Below, piece after piece: positions 33,477 through 44,667 of a DNA stretch of 64,000 bases. Within the stretch, counting starts at the first letter, position 1. The number at the start of each line of letters is the position of its first letter. The notes beneath the pieces were generated by a model. The model searched no databases. It was given only the letters and a program-made list of their open reading frames with translations, and had not been told where the DNA came from. The stretch spans positions 47,304,617 through 47,368,616 of the forward strand of contig CM055097.1 in the NCBI GenBank assembly GCA_029204225.1, read 5' to 3'. The DNA is from Diphasiastrum complanatum. Its lineage: Eukaryota > Streptophyta > Lycopodiopsida > Lycopodiales > Lycopodiaceae. The translations under genes were made by a program, and so were the position numbers.

Positions 33477-34537
33477 ACCAGTCAGTAAGAGTTATGGTTG
33501 ATGATGGGGCAACCCACAATTTCATCAACTACACCCTGGTTAAAAAGCTTAAACTACCAGAAGTACCTAGTCAGCATAGGTACATAGTTTTATTAGCTAA
33601 GGGTGAAGATAAAAAAATATGGGAAACTATGGTAAATAAGTTAAATCTTGGTATTCAGGGGTACCAAGATGAAATAAACTTTCAGATAATGCACCTGGAT
33701 CGAACAGATATTGTTCTCGGGAGAGATTGGCTCTACAGTTTAGGACCTTCCCTTCACAGAAACTATCAGGAGAACGCCCTCAGCTTTCAGCATAAAGGCC
33801 GAGAGATGCAGTTGCTTGGGGAGCATGATGTTCCCAACAACCCTATGGTTTGCAGTTCAAAGCTCTGTCAGCTAATCGGGGACGAAGACCATCAGGTATT
33901 CTTATGTGACTTTCAGTTTATTCCTGAAGTTTCTATTTCCAGTTCTATTCAGCAGAAAATTAGTAAATTAGAAACTTTATTGTCTAAATTTAAAGATGTT
34001 TTTCCTGAAGATTTGCCACATGGTTTACCACCTAGCAGAGAGGTAGATCATGTAATAAACCTAGTACCAGGTACAACACCTATTTCTAAACCTCCGTATC
34101 GGGTCAGCCGAACAGAGGATGAAGAAATAACTAGGCAGTTAACAGATTATCTTGGGAAAGGCCAAATTCAGACCAATAGTTCACCATGGGCCTCACCACT
34201 CCTATTGGTGAAAAAGAAAGAGGGGTCTATGCGTCTTTGCGTAGATTACAGAGCCCTCAATAAAGTCACAATTAAGAATAAATACCCTATGCCTCGGGCA
34301 GACGAGTTGTTTGACCAACTCGACGGGGCTAAGTTTTTCAGCAAAATAGACCTCAAATCGGGATATCATCAAGTCCGTATAAAATCGGAAGATGTCTCGA
34401 AAACAGCTTTTAGGACTCGTCACGGTCATTATGAGTTTAAGGTGATGCCATTTGGGCTCACAAATGCTCCAGCTACCTTTATGACCTTGATGAACAGTGT
34501 CCTCAGACCATACTTGGGTAAGTTTGTAGTCGTATGA
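33461..34537 (+). pseudogene. Gypsy B protease and N-terminal RT
   Basis: The 358-codon open stretch begins with a retropepsin ([18 protein letters not shown]; the active-site triad DSG appears as DDG), then [15 protein letters not shown] follows: [87 protein letters not shown] (motif A, catalytic Asp present) and [21 protein letters not shown] (motif B). The frame is lost at GKFVVV, exactly where YDD should follow. Downstream sequence resumes in another frame as DDILVYN, consistent with a 2-bp loss. Confidence 0.9.
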
Positions 34538-34930
34538 CATCCTCGTTTACAACAAAACGAGGAAGGAGCATCTAAAACACCTCAGAAAGGTGTTTCGACT
34601 GCTCAGAAAGCATAAGCTTTATGCTAAACAATCCAAGTGTGAATTCTTCGTTGAAGAAGTAGCATATTTGGGTCACATTATCTCTTCAGATGGGATTAAG
34701 ATGGACCCAAATAAGGTTAAAGCCATACTCAGTTGGCTGAGAGCTCAGAATATTTTGGAACTTCAGATCTTTCTTGGTTTGGCGGGATATTACAGACGAT
34801 TTGTCAAGGAATATGCTCAGATAGCAGTTCCTATGACAAATCTTCTTAAGGGGAAGGGAAAGGAGTTCATTTGGGAGTCCGCATAGCAGGAGATCTTTGA
34901 TGCTCTCAAAACAGCCTTAGCTACAGCGAG
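34538..34930 (+). pseudogene. Gypsy B RT C-terminus, RNase H deleted
   Basis: After the frame break the RT thumb reads LRKHKLYAKQSKCEFF, VAYLGHIISSDGIKMDP, FLGLAGYYRRFVKEYA and PMTNLLKGKGKEFIW. A TAG at 34884 stands before QEIFDALKTALATA. RNase H should follow, but the sequence jumps within ~50 bp to a linker and integrase. Confidence 0.85.
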
Positions 34931-34969
34931 CTGAGTTTTACTCAGATTTGTAATGAGTTACTCGAGTCC

Positions 34970-35662
34970 TTGAGAGGGAAATGCCAGCATGATGCATTCT
35001 TCTCTACTATCTGGAACTCAGTCCAGAACAGACAGTTACAGACTCCAAAACCAGTTTCCAGGGCTGGTGCCAGTTCATCCAAGAATACGGCAGCTTCCGT
35101 TGAGGAGGATGATGAGTTCGAGTATACATCGTCAGATGACGTTGAGGATTCTGAGCCTGTATTACCCAAGCAAACCCCAGCGGTTGAGGGTCAGTTGACT
35201 CAAGGATTCAAATGGAAACAGTATTCCATTCAGGATGAGTACTTGCTCTATAGAGATAGAGTATGTGTCCCCAATTCAGAGGATTATAGGCAGCAGGTCC
35301 TATATGAATGTCATGACAATCCTAGCGCGGGATAGCCAGGCGTACAGAAGACCTATGAGCTTCTTTGTAGGCAATTTTTCTGGCCCAGTATGAAAAAGGA
35401 CGTCCACCAGTATGTAACTAGTTGCCAGAAATGTCAAGTAAACAAAGCAGAGCGTTTAAAGGCAGGAGGGTTGTTGCATCCCTTAGAAATACCAGCTGGT
35501 AAATGGGAGAGTATCTCCATGGATCTTATAGTAGGCCTGCCTAAAACCCAAAAGGGTAATGACGCTATATGGGTCACAGTTGACCGTCTGACCAAAATGG
35601 CTCATTTCATTCCGACCAAAACAACCGTTTCAGCCACGCTCACCCACAACTGTAGGGTTTAA
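34970..35662 (+). pseudogene. Gypsy B integrase N-terminal part
   Basis: An acidic linker is followed by YLLYRDRVCVPNSEDYRQQVLYECHDNPSAG, a stop (TAG where H of HPG is expected), then TYELLCRQFFWPSMKKDV and CQKCQVNKAERLKAGGLLHPLEIP (zinc-binding). The core starts SISMDLIVGLPKTQKG (first catalytic Asp) and DRLTKMAHFIPTKTT, and breaks off at 35640. About 150 residues, including the second Asp and Glu, are absent. Confidence 0.85.
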
Positions 35663-36237
35663 ACAAGAAAAAGTTGAAGCAGCCAGAAACTTTTTAGAGG
35701 ACCTAAACCAGATGATAGAACATGCTAAACGTAGCATTAGGCAGTCCCAGGATCGAGCCAGGCATTATGCAGATCCACACAGACGGGATGTGCAGTTCTC
35801 CACTGGTGAGAAAGTCTACTTGAGAGTCCCAGTTGACTCTAAAACCCTCAAATCAGGAGTGTGTGCTAAGTTGTCTCCAAGGTATTGTGGTCCCTTTACC
35901 ATCAGTAGGAGACTAGGCGAGGTCACCTATGAACTAGAACTCCCACACAGCAGTATGGTTTTTCCAGTCTTTCATGTAAGTCAGTTACGAAAAGCCTTAA
36001 CCAGATCAGATAATCTGGTAGGGGACAGTGTGCTAGTTCTCCCATTGGATCCTCAGCAACCTCCACATGAACCAGAGGAGATTCTTGATAGTAGAGAGAC
36101 GTAGACTCGTCATACTTTATACCGAGAATATCTGGCTAAGTGGAATGATCAGCCTGTTGAGAATGCCACTTGGGAAAGAGGCAGTGTCCTTCGCAAGATT
36201 TTTCCAGACTTTGTCTTAGAGGACCAAGACGGTTCTT
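35640..36237 (+). pseudogene. Gypsy B integrase C-terminus and chromo-like tail
   Basis: After the deletion joint: GFKQEKVEAARNFLEDL, DRARHYADPHRRDVQFSTGEKVYLRV, KLSPRYCGPFTISRRLGEVTYELELP and VFPVFHVSQLRKAL (GPY/F module). The tail EEILDSRE, stop, TRHTLYREYLAKWNDQPVENATWE is chromodomain-like (LVKW.....ATWE). It ends at VLEDQDGS just before the polypurine tract. Confidence 0.85.
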
Positions 36238-36250
36238 AAGGGGGAGGGAG
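36237..36250 (+). promoter_or_regulatory. Gypsy B polypurine tract
   Basis: AAGGGGGAGGGAG directly abuts the 3' LTR start at 36251, the expected primer for plus-strand DNA. Confidence 0.88.
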
Positions 36251-36608
36251 TGTTACGAGCTCGTAACCAGTGCCGAACCCTAGAGAACACAGATAGGTCA
36301 GATACCACAGTCAGGGTCGTGTCCAGCGTACATGACCAACAGGGCAAAACAGTGTGAGTAGTGTGCCCCAGCACGGTCCATAGCCATGGCGGGCCTAACA
36401 TTCCCTAGGGACCCTGTCAGCAGGATAGGGCCCCCAGTTGGGTCCCGACGTGCAGTCGGCCACGTCAGTGTCACGTGGCCGACACTTGGCAGTAGCATGC
36501 TACCAGTCCTCACACTGGGCTAGGAGGGGCTTACTCTATATCAGGGAGTAGGCAAGGTTGGGTGGATCAGTTAGTGTTTGCCCTACTGTGGTGTTAGGAT
36601 CTATTATA
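36251..36608 (+). mobile_element. Gypsy B 3' LTR
   Basis: 358 bp, partner of 30942-31299. Its last dinucleotide is TA instead of CA (a C-to-T change). It is followed by the target duplication GTTAC (36609-36613). Confidence 0.95.
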
Positions 36609-36739
36609 GTTACACAACTCTCGACCTTTTGGGTCAAAGTAACCTATGGTAATGTAAGCAATTCCATTTACATTCCAACATCCCTTTTGTCATTAACACT
36701 TGCTAAACTGGAAAGCTTTAGTTCTTCAGACCATCTTGA

Positions 36740-37255
36740 GATGGATGGTTAAACAAAGAGAACTAATCAGACATTGCGAGCATATGTTTTATGATGGCAA
36801 AATCTTATTGGGAGAAGTATCTTCCCTTGATTGAGTTCGCCTACCATACTAGTAAGCTTTTGGCTTATTTTAGTGGTGATTTGCACGATCAAGTTTCAAA
36901 AGGTAGTGGATTTCTTGCATGATACACAAGCTACAAATAGCACGTGAAAATGTCCAAAGCCCCCAGAATAGGCATAGACATTATGCTATTTTGAAGAGAT
37001 CACCTCGAGATTTATGAAAAGGGGATTGGATATGTTTGCGAATCTCAAGGAATGTAATGCATATTGGCCAGCATTACAAATTGTTCGCTCGATATAGGTA
37101 AAATTCTTAAAAAGATTGAATCTTTGTCTTACCAATTAGACCTTCTAGAAGCAATTTATCTACACTTGGTATTTCATGTAAGTCGACTTAAGAGAAGTCC
37201 TTGTGAAGGGGATCACCCTGGTTCTGGAGACAAGCTTATGGTAATAGGTAGCTAA
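36740..37255 (+). pseudogene. Old gypsy integrase/GPY fragment
   Basis: Degenerate forward translation: TKRTNQTLRAYV (from QTERTNQTLE), FPLIEFAYHTSK, then ILKKIESLSYQLDLLEAIYLHLVFHVSRLKR (GPY/F tail). It resembles element A (12.6-13.0 kb) more than element B and has many stops. It lies between element B and MKK3 exon 2. Confidence 0.75.
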
Positions 37256-37605
37256 CTCACGAAAACTTCTTAGCTATCTTAAATCACTAGGAATAGTTTG
37301 CTCTTGGATGATTGGATTCTCTTAAGGTCTACTTTTGTGTCATCTTTCTTGTACACATTATTTCTGTTGTTTTAAATGATTGAACACTATTTTTGACTAT
37401 TCATAAAATGAAACTACGATTGGGAATTTTAACTAAACCTTGTTGTTTGAAATTTGTGAATATGATGGTAATTGTTAAACCGCTAGTGTAAGTTTTGTAA
37501 TATATGCATATTTGCCATTTCTTAGCAATCTTATTAACTTCAACGACAATAAAAAGATTACTACCAAAAAAGGTTTTTTTAATTACTTTTTGTCAATGTT
37601 CATAG

Positions 37606-37875
37606 GTTACGGATGCAGGAACCTTGAATCTCTTAAGTCGTTCATGTGGAGAATACAATATCAATGAGCTTGGGTTACAAAAGCGAAGTCCTGGAAGCTT
37701 AGAGGACAAGGAAGGTAGCGATGGAGGAAGCCGTGAAAGAACATATCAGTGTGCTTCAAATGAGATGTGCATTTTTGGTGCAATTGGTTATGGAGCTAGT
37801 AGCGTGGTGCGAAAGGCCATCCACATACCAACACATAGGATTTTGGCCTTGAAGAAAATTAACGTGTTTGAAAAG
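37606..37875 (+). CDS. MKK3: MKK3 exon 2 (linker and glycine-rich loop)
   Basis: The acceptor TTCATAG precedes 37606. The 90 codons read VTDAGTLNLLSRSCGEYNI, NELGLQKRSPGSLEDKE, TYQCASNEMCIFGAIGYGAS, SVVRKAIHIPTHRILALKKI and NVFEK. This contains the ATP-binding loop GAIGYGASSVV and the ALKK lysine of subdomain II. It matches MKK3's pre-kinase segment closely. The donor is AAG followed by GTTTGG, and the phase is 0. Confidence 0.95.
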
Positions 37876-40358
37876 GTTTGGTGGATAGGACTAAGGGCCA
37901 TGTTATAATCTCTTTCAAATGATTGTTATTATCTATTTAGCTCTTCAAGCATTGTCTCATATTAATGCTTGCTGATTATTCATATTTTCATGATTTCTCC
38001 CCTTATGTTAGCATATCTTTTTGCATATGGCCTACATGAATAAGGATGTATAACATAGTTTGTGCCTCAATCTTTGGGTTATGTTTTGCTTTTCGGATTG
38101 TGTGCTCCAGGATGCAACATTCTTGCAAAAAGTCTTTTTTCAAATATAATGTTTATGAGCATGTATTCATAGTATTTTGATACTATCTAATTTTTTTAAA
38201 GCTAAACTTTGTCTTAACAAAAAAAGTGTCCTATACAATGTTTTGAAATGTAACACATGTTTAAAAAGCCTTGCAACTATGGATTGTGCTATGCATGATG
38301 TAATTACAAAACAAAAGTAAAATGAACATCCATTTCAAACTAAATGGTATTAGTGGGCATATCTCATACAAGGGACATCGATGACTTAGAGGCCAAACTC
38401 CTGCTTCATCCCTCTGATATTCTTGCATCCATTTTAGCCAGTTTGCTAAACAATCGATTATATTCGGTTTTCCTCTGACTTGGTGCATTAATATCATCCA
38501 TCCTATTTATAAGAGTGATGACCCTATGAATCTTGGAAACTACTGCACTATAATGATAGGCCATATTGTGGCGAAACTCTATGGCACTATCCTCCAGACA
38601 GTAGTGAGCAGCAAGGCAGAGATTCGTGGATTACATACATTGGGTCAGGCAAGCTTAGAGCTCAGCATTCTACCAGTAACCACATTTTTATGCTCAGGGC
38701 TAGTTGCTCTGATGATACGTGAGATGTTTCTTCTACGTCGACAGACATGCCAGCAGGACCCGTTGGGTGATATAGGCTCCATTTGAGCTAGTTTTTGTGG
38801 ATGGTTCACGTTCATGGGCCTTATAAATTGCTCTGGAATTCTACACACTCGCACGTGCGTGTGGCATTCCTGCTCAATCTGACTAGCTTGATGACATGTT
38901 CTTTTATTGGTGCTAGACATTTTTTGGTCCTTGTGGATTGCTTGGGGCACCTGTAAATATTTGGTTGCATTACTATCTATTGAAATGAGGCATGCTTGGT
39001 TGCTACGACTTGCATGGCCCCTTCATATAGTTTGGCATGATTGCATTCATTTGGTGCAGTAGTTGTATGCAGGTATTTATACTTTTGACAATTTACTTTT
39101 GGCTCATATGGATCCTTTTGCATTGAGAGGTCTTCTTTGATGTTCATACTATGTACTGGGGTGCACTTGTTGCTTTAGCTATAGCTGTAAGAGTTTATGA
39201 TACCATGTTTGGTTGCTTTGAAGAAGAAACAATAGCATCTAATCTTTGCCTATAGGATCCTTGTTGAGATAAGCGGCAGGAATACATGTATGATAGGTTC
39301 TGCTCAAGCGCTACCTAACATCAAGACTCACAAGAAACATTGAATCAAATCAAATCGATGCAAAAATAATCCAAAAGATTCAAATCAAGCAATTTTTTCC
39401 TGGAAAAAAGTTGCGCTTTTGTTTTTCTTGAGAAATTCATGATTTTAAAGGTTCCAGGCAATCAAGACGTTACATTATACTCAAAATTTATATGCGATTA
39501 ACAAAAATAAAGAGGGACACAGATGGGAGATGGCTGATATGGTGACTATTACCCTAGACATGTTAGAGTTCTGATTACCTATAAAACAATTTGTAACCTG
39601 GTGCTACACAGATTTTCAGCATTTTTATTCATTGTGTTAAAATTTTCCAGTGATATTTGGGAATTAGATTTCTATTTTTTATTTTTCCAAAATATTAATT
39701 CTAAGAGGTTTAAATTCTTTGTGACTACAATTCATTGGCTATTGTACTAAGATATTGTCACACTTACACTTCCTCACAAGAAATAACCATCAGTTCACAA
39801 ACTACAGATCAGGAGATTAAAATTTTTGATACATAGTAGTTCTCTTTAATGAAGAGCTTGATTTTGCCCCTTGGATAATTGACAAAGTTCACACAATTTT
39901 GAAATCTTTTGCCTAGCACTGAACAGGTCTTGCTGGTGCAAAGGATGTTTGCTATATGAGTATTAGATATAACCTTGCTGTTGATGTTTCCCATTTCAAT
40001 GTCTCTTCATCCAGCAAGTTTCATGTTAACTCTCCATTAACCTTCAGCCTGAAGTTGCGTTGATGCCTGCTGACTGTTCAGTCGGATGGTTTTAGACCAT
40101 GAATTTCACTTCCTTCATTGATGGACAAATTCGAATGAACAACAATCACTCGACAAGTCTTGTTCTCATCTGTAATATGTATATGTGCTCTTAGAGAAGT
40201 TAAATAGAGGATGGTATTTGAGATCATTGTGAGATTGCATATACATTATTGGGATACTTTCTTGAACTTATGAATGAAAGTTCATAACATTTCCAGGAAT
40301 GTTATCTTTTGAGATATTTCTTTGCCATAATTTTGACCAAGGATTCTTTGTTTTACAG
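37876..40358 (+). other. MKK3 intron 2
   Basis: 2.48 kb. Apart from a sense-oriented LINE fragment at 38380-38790 it contains no recognised gene. It ends in the pyrimidine-rich acceptor TTTGTTTTACAG. Confidence 0.9.
38380..38790 (+). pseudogene. Internally deleted LINE ORF2 fragment, sense strand
   Basis: Forward translation reads FPLTWCINIIHPIYKSDDPM, NLGNYCTIMIGHIVAKLYGT, ILQTVVSSKAEIRGLHTLGQAS, matching the RT start of the intact LINE at 47-50.6 kb (GNYRTIMIGHTLAKIYGSILQTV). It then jumps within ~60 bp to ALMIREMFLLRRQ, the extreme C-terminus of the same protein (LLLREMYILRA). About 430 residues are therefore deleted. This is the only plus-strand copy of the family seen. Confidence 0.8.
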
Positions 40359-40577
40359 GAGAAACGTCAGCAACTGCTGAATGAGATTCGTACACTGTGT
40401 GAAGCTCCACGTGTAAAAGGACTCGTGGAATTCTATGGAGCGTTTTACTCCCCTGATAGCGGGCAGATTAGCATTGCATTAGAGTACATGGATGGTGGTT
40501 CATTGGCAGATATTGTACGGAGCAAAAAGTTCATTCCTGAGCCTATACTTTCTGTCATTACACGCAAAGTACTCCAG
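40359..40577 (+). CDS. MKK3: MKK3 exon 3 (kinase N-lobe and hinge)
   Basis: 73 codons: EKRQQLLNEIRTLCEAPRVK, GLVEFYGAFYSPDSGQISIA, LEYMDGGSLADIVRSKKFIP, EPILSVITRKVLQ. It holds the alpha-C glutamate region (NEIRTLC) and the hinge (ALEYMDGGSL). It joins exon 2 as FEK/EKRQ. The acceptor is TTTTACAG and the donor is CAG followed by GTGATG. Phase 0. Confidence 0.96.
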
Positions 40578-40730
40578 GTGATGGAAATGCCTCCCCGGTA
40601 GTATATACTGCTCATCTGTCAACTTTATTGGGTATACACTGTAATTTTTACTTGTTAAGCTGCAAGTCTGAAATTTCTTTTCGGGTTCACATAATCTGTT
40701 CTGATTCCTGTCAGTGTATATGATTCTCAG
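40578..40730 (+). other. MKK3 intron 3
   Basis: 153 bp with GT-AG ends. It is the only intron of ordinary size in this gene portion and contains no insertion. Confidence 0.95.
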
Positions 40731-40868
40731 GGTTTGCAGTTTTTGCATGGGGTAAGGCATTTAGTGCATCGGGACATCAAGCCTGCCAATCTGCTAATTA
40801 ACTTGAATGGCGAACCCAAAATTACGGATTTTGGTATCAGTGCAGGACTTGACAACTCAATAGCTATG
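40731..40868 (+). CDS. MKK3: MKK3 exon 4 (catalytic loop and DFG)
   Basis: 46 codons: [46 protein letters not shown]. It contains the catalytic loop [10 protein letters not shown] and DFG. It ends inside the activation segment, just after the first phospho-acceptor of the plant MAPKK S/T-x5-S/T motif (the Ser of DNS). The donor is ATG followed by GTAAGA. Phase 0. Confidence 0.97.
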
Positions 40869-41699
40869 GTAAGAAAGCTTATATCTTTGCTCCTTGACTC
40901 TACCATGAAAATCAGCCACACAGACTGCTGGCTGTTTGAGATCTCATGAGTAGACCTTTTCTGATTTGAGTGAAGTATAATTTGCTGAATCCTGGTACGA
41001 CTTTTCAAGAAAAGAGCACCTATGTTTTGATGTTTGAACTTTTTCTCATTAAGATGCAGGTTTGAGAAAGGGATCGATTTTTTTCTTTCACGGTGAAACA
41101 TTTGCAAAGCATTTCTCTTCATAACCTTTTAAGGTCGTTCTGGATTCCAGAAAGTTAACTAGCTGGGAAACAATTTGTTCTCATCTTTCATTCTTAGATA
41201 GGAAGCGGGTGCATAAAGCCGTAGAAGAATCAGCTTCTGACTTCTCTAGCACATATAAATCAAAGGAGATGCCCAAACATGATTCCTTATTCAAAATCCA
41301 TATGGAAGTTTCAAAAGCAAGAAAGTGGAGATGCAAGTAGTGAAGAGAACAAGATTGATGTGCTAGCAATCCAAGAGAAATCTAGGTCTACACAAGAAAG
41401 AAAAAGAGAATCCTTGACTCATCCTTGAAGAAGACACTTCCAACTAGCGGCCACGATCTTCAACTTTTTTGACACATTTGAACACAACCGGAAATTTTGT
41501 TCTCCTTACTAGAGATGTGGGAGAAGACAAGAGAGCCTTTCTCCTTTCAGTTCCTCCTACTTTGTGATGAAACTAGCTTTTGCAACGTTTTGTGTTACCT
41601 AGAATGCAACAAAATGAAAGAGATAATGGCCTCATAAACATTGTTCATTAGTGGACATCTCTTCAGTTCTCTAGCTCTCAATCTAACTCTGAACAATCT
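40869..41699. other. Unannotated start of intron 4
   Basis: No gene, LTR end or repeat recognised in this ~0.8 kb. Confidence 0.4.
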
Positions 41700-42540
41700 C
41701 AGATATCTCATTAATAGCAATAGGTTTAATATCTACAAATCTGATAATGCCATCCCTATAGATCATTGGCGTTCCGTTCGTTAGAGCCTCCTGTTTTACT
41801 TTTTTCCGTTCTCGAACCTGAATGAAAGTAAAGTCTTCATCCAGATATATCTGGGTATTCCGTAGTATAGATCTCTTACCTTAGCACTTCACGATGACCA
41901 GATGTAGATATGAAGCGAACAAGAGTATCTAGATATTTCTTAGGCCGCCATGTAGTATCCATATCTTTGTTGTGGTGTTGGAGACTCTCTTCTAAAACCT
42001 TCTTAGCTTCAACAACAACATAATGGGAGTTCGTAACACCTTTGACCCGAACATTAAGATCTTTTTGCTCTCGCAAATGGCTCTTAGTGAACGTAGATGA
42101 GATAAATGAAGATGGAGGTGGAAGTATTTTAACCTTTTAGCACATCTGCCAAGTTCGGACAATGGTATGATGCTGTTCCACTTAATTCTCAAGTTGTTGG
42201 ATCTTAGCTGGAGTCGTCGAGTGAGAAGAAGCTTCGATTTTGATGGCTGTTCAGGTATTCATAAGAATGTAATCGATCTGCACAAGTGACATAGATCATA
42301 AAGGTTGGAGGCACAAGTGCTTCTGCTTCTGGGGTATCCGGGGTCAAAGGAAGGGCTATAGTGGATTCATTATTAACAATGGGGTCTGACTGAGAGATAG
42401 GGATTGCCACTGGAATAGAAGGAGAAAGTTGGTTTGAAATGGAAGAAGAAGATGAGGCAGATGAAGAGGATGAAGCGGATGAAGGAGTGTTGGAAGGAAG
42501 GGTTGGTGCACCACCCTTCTTACTTTTGGCCATGATTCGA
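41700..42540 (-). pseudogene. LINE ORF1 remnant, copy 1
   Basis: It starts MAKSKKGGAPTLPSNTPSS followed by a Ser-rich tract (near 42530). Later comes LNVRVKGVTNSHYVVVEAKK, LEESLQHHNKDMDTTWRPKKYLDTLVRF and, in a shifted frame, TQIYLDEDFTFIQVRERKKV then MIYRDGIIRF. These line up with the ORF1 of the intact LINE (FNIRVRGIANGGKPLEEA, FDTAWRSK, IYMDDDLTNTQWLARKK, VVFIDGKPRF). The coiled-coil centre is missing and ORF2 does not follow. Confidence 0.75.
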
Positions 42541-42774
42541 ATCCTTTGCAAGCAAACAGTCCTGGTTTTGCAATCTGCTTGGACATCCGTTGGAAATCAG
42601 CTTGGGGTGGGGGGGGGGCATGTTTATAGGCTAGCCATCGTTGCACTTGATTGAATCACAGGCAGCAAATCATTGCAACTGGGCTTAGTTGGCAGGTGCA
42701 CTGGGATGAACCTTGACAGATCTATTGTTGAACTGGAAGCATGCTTATCTAGCCATTTGTAAGAGATCTAAACA

Positions 42775-42965
42775 CCACAGTAGGGCAAACACAAAACTGA
42801 TCCACCCAACCTTGCCTACTCCTTGATATGGAGTAAGCCCCTCCTAGCCCAATGTGAGGACTGGTAGCATGCATACTGCCATGTGTCGGCTATGTGGCAC
42901 TGACGTGGCCGACTGCACGTCGGGACCCAACAGGGGGCTCTATCCTGCTGATAGGGTCCTATCGA
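42775..42965 (-). mobile_element. Gypsy B-family LTR fragment
   Basis: Reverse complement of about the second half of the gypsy B LTR (CCTCCTAGCCCA.TGTGAGGACTGG, CACTGACGTGGCCGACTG and more). It is joined without the integrase C-terminus or polypurine tract to an integrase piece, so an internal deletion or recombination made this joint. Confidence 0.85.
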
Positions 42966-43594
42966 GAGAGACTCCTCCCAATTAGTTTGCTTCTTGCTGA
43001 TGTATGCACAAAGCATATTCTCCAGCACCTGATTTACCCTCTCTGTTTGACCGTCCGTCTGTGGATGGTCGATGGTACTCATATTAAGTTTAGTATGGAG
43101 ATGATGGAATACTGTCCTCCAAAATTTTCCATTAAACTTACTGTCCCGGTCGCTGACTATGCCAGAAGGTAGACCGTACAATTTAAATAGCCCGTCTACA
43201 AACAACCTCGCTCTGGAGCTCTAACGGTTGTTTTGGTCGGAATAAAATGAGCCATTTTGGTCAGACGGTCAACTGTGACCCATATAGCGTCATTACCCTT
43301 TTGGGTTTTAGGCAGGCCTACTATAAAATCCATGGAGATACTCTCCCATTTACCAGCTGGTATATCTAAGGGCTGTAACAACCCCCCTGCCTTTAAACGC
43401 TCTGCTTTATTAACTTGACATTTCTGGCAACTAATTACATATTGCTGGACGTCCTTTTTCATACCGGGCCAGAAAAATTGCCTACGAAGAAGCTCATAGG
43501 TCTTCTGTATGCCTGGGTGCCCCGCACTAGGATTGTCATGACACTCATATGTTGGGGTATTTTGTGAAATTCTGAGGTTTAATCTAGATCCCAA
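42966..43594 (-). pseudogene. Gypsy B-family integrase fragment
   Basis: The translation reads ECHDNPSAGHPGIQKTYELL, CQKCQVNKAERLKAGG, SMDFIVGLPKTQKGNDAIWV (first Asp), then FKLYGLPSGIVSDRDSKFNG (second Asp), TDGQTERVNQVLENMLCAYI and NWEESLS. It keeps the catalytic stretch that element B lost, with a ~60-bp loss between TKTT and FKLYGLP. Orientation is opposite to element B and to MKK3. Confidence 0.85.
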
Positions 43595-44269
43595 GTGGGT
43601 ATCTCACCATTTACAAAATCGGAAACCCTTAAATTTGTTTATCGCTTTATCCTTTACTTCTTAGTAATTTCTTGAATATTCGACATCAGACTGGTTAATT
43701 AATTCTTTCCAGCATGAAGTTATTCTTCTGAAAGACTGTTATATCATATGAATTACTTGTGTGAATAGACTTGGAATTCAGATAAATTCTAAGATGATCG
43801 TGTTTCAATTTCTTAAACCCAGGATATCTCTTTTGCACAAATGGATTTTAGAGGAATGATAGTTATTGTCGCTCGGGTTGAAAATATTTGAAGGAAAAGT
43901 TCTGATTGTAATAGAGTGAATTTTTTTCTGTGGAATGCACTTATTACTGACTTTTCATAGATTTAGATATGTTCATATATCATCTTTCCAGTTAACTTTT
44001 ATAGAAATTGGTAATTTCTTATAAAGGAGGGGTGAAATGATGGGATAAAATTCTATCTGAGGACCTATTGGTTGCATAGAGAACCAGTTGTGGTATAGAA
44101 ATGTGATTTTCTGGATGTAATTTCGAATAAATCTCTACTCTCATGCTTCCTAATCCTTGGCTTGGGGGTGAAGCTTCTGGAGATTGGTTGGATGCTTCTA
44201 TTTGGTTGGGAGGTTTTTCCATAGTGTGTTCTCTATTGTTTTGTCTTGTAAGCAGGATCTTGAGGTGGT
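43595..44269. other. Unannotated intron sequence
   Basis: AT-rich, with stops in all frames and no recognised element. A short (CAT)n run lies at 44290-44310 just to its right. Confidence 0.4.
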
Positions 44270-44602
44270 TTCCCTTACAAGGTAAGTCGTCATCATCATC
44301 ATCATCATCCCTATCAGATGCTAGATTCCGTCGTCTTCTCCTAGATAAGGAGGTAATATGAGGTTAAGAAACCTGGGTTGTCTAACATAGGTCCTGTCGT
44401 AGTAGAAACATTTGTCGTATCATTAGTGCAACTCATCGGGAGTCCTCATAGGCTATGAGTGATTGTATTGTGACGGGCGTGTAATGAAACAGACAATGGT
44501 ATCTTCCTCTGATCTCATAGTATATAGGGCACTTAAAAAAGTGCTCCTCCGACTCCATCTCATCCAAGGAACATAACTGGCAAATCCGCTCCTCTTTCGG
44601 GA

Positions 44603-44604
<2 letters not shown>
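44270..44604 (-). pseudogene. LINE ORF2 C-terminal fragment at the chain end
   Basis: RIPKEERICQLCSLDEMESE and EHFFKCPIYYEIRGRYHCLF form the zf-RVT-like CX2C...HX4C module. After a frame change come ALMIRQMFLLRQ and SRRRRRNLASDRDDDDDDDDLPVRE, corresponding to the last ~120 residues of the intact ORF2. It starts abruptly at the (CT)n tail of the next LINE copy. No own 3' hairpin or tail was found to its left. Confidence 0.8.

Positions 44605-44667
<63 letters not shown>

Larger units (their letters stand above)
30942..36608 (+). mobile_element. Ty3/gypsy element B, complete ends but defective pol
   Basis: The element has paired 358-bp LTRs, a target duplication, primer site, long leader, gag with zinc knuckle, protease, RT, integrase and a C-terminal chromo-like segment, all plus strand and in the sense direction of MKK3. 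It has several inactivating lesions: gag frameshift and stop, frame loss at the RT catalytic site, RNase H deletion and integrase-core deletion. Near-identical LTRs beside so many lesions suggest a defective copy moved in trans, or fast decay after insertion. Confidence 0.92.

Noticed and set aside
44290-44310. (CAT)n run as a possible LINE tail
   Set aside because: It encodes the Asp run inside the degenerate ORF2 C-terminus (DDDDDDDD) and is not at a 3' end.
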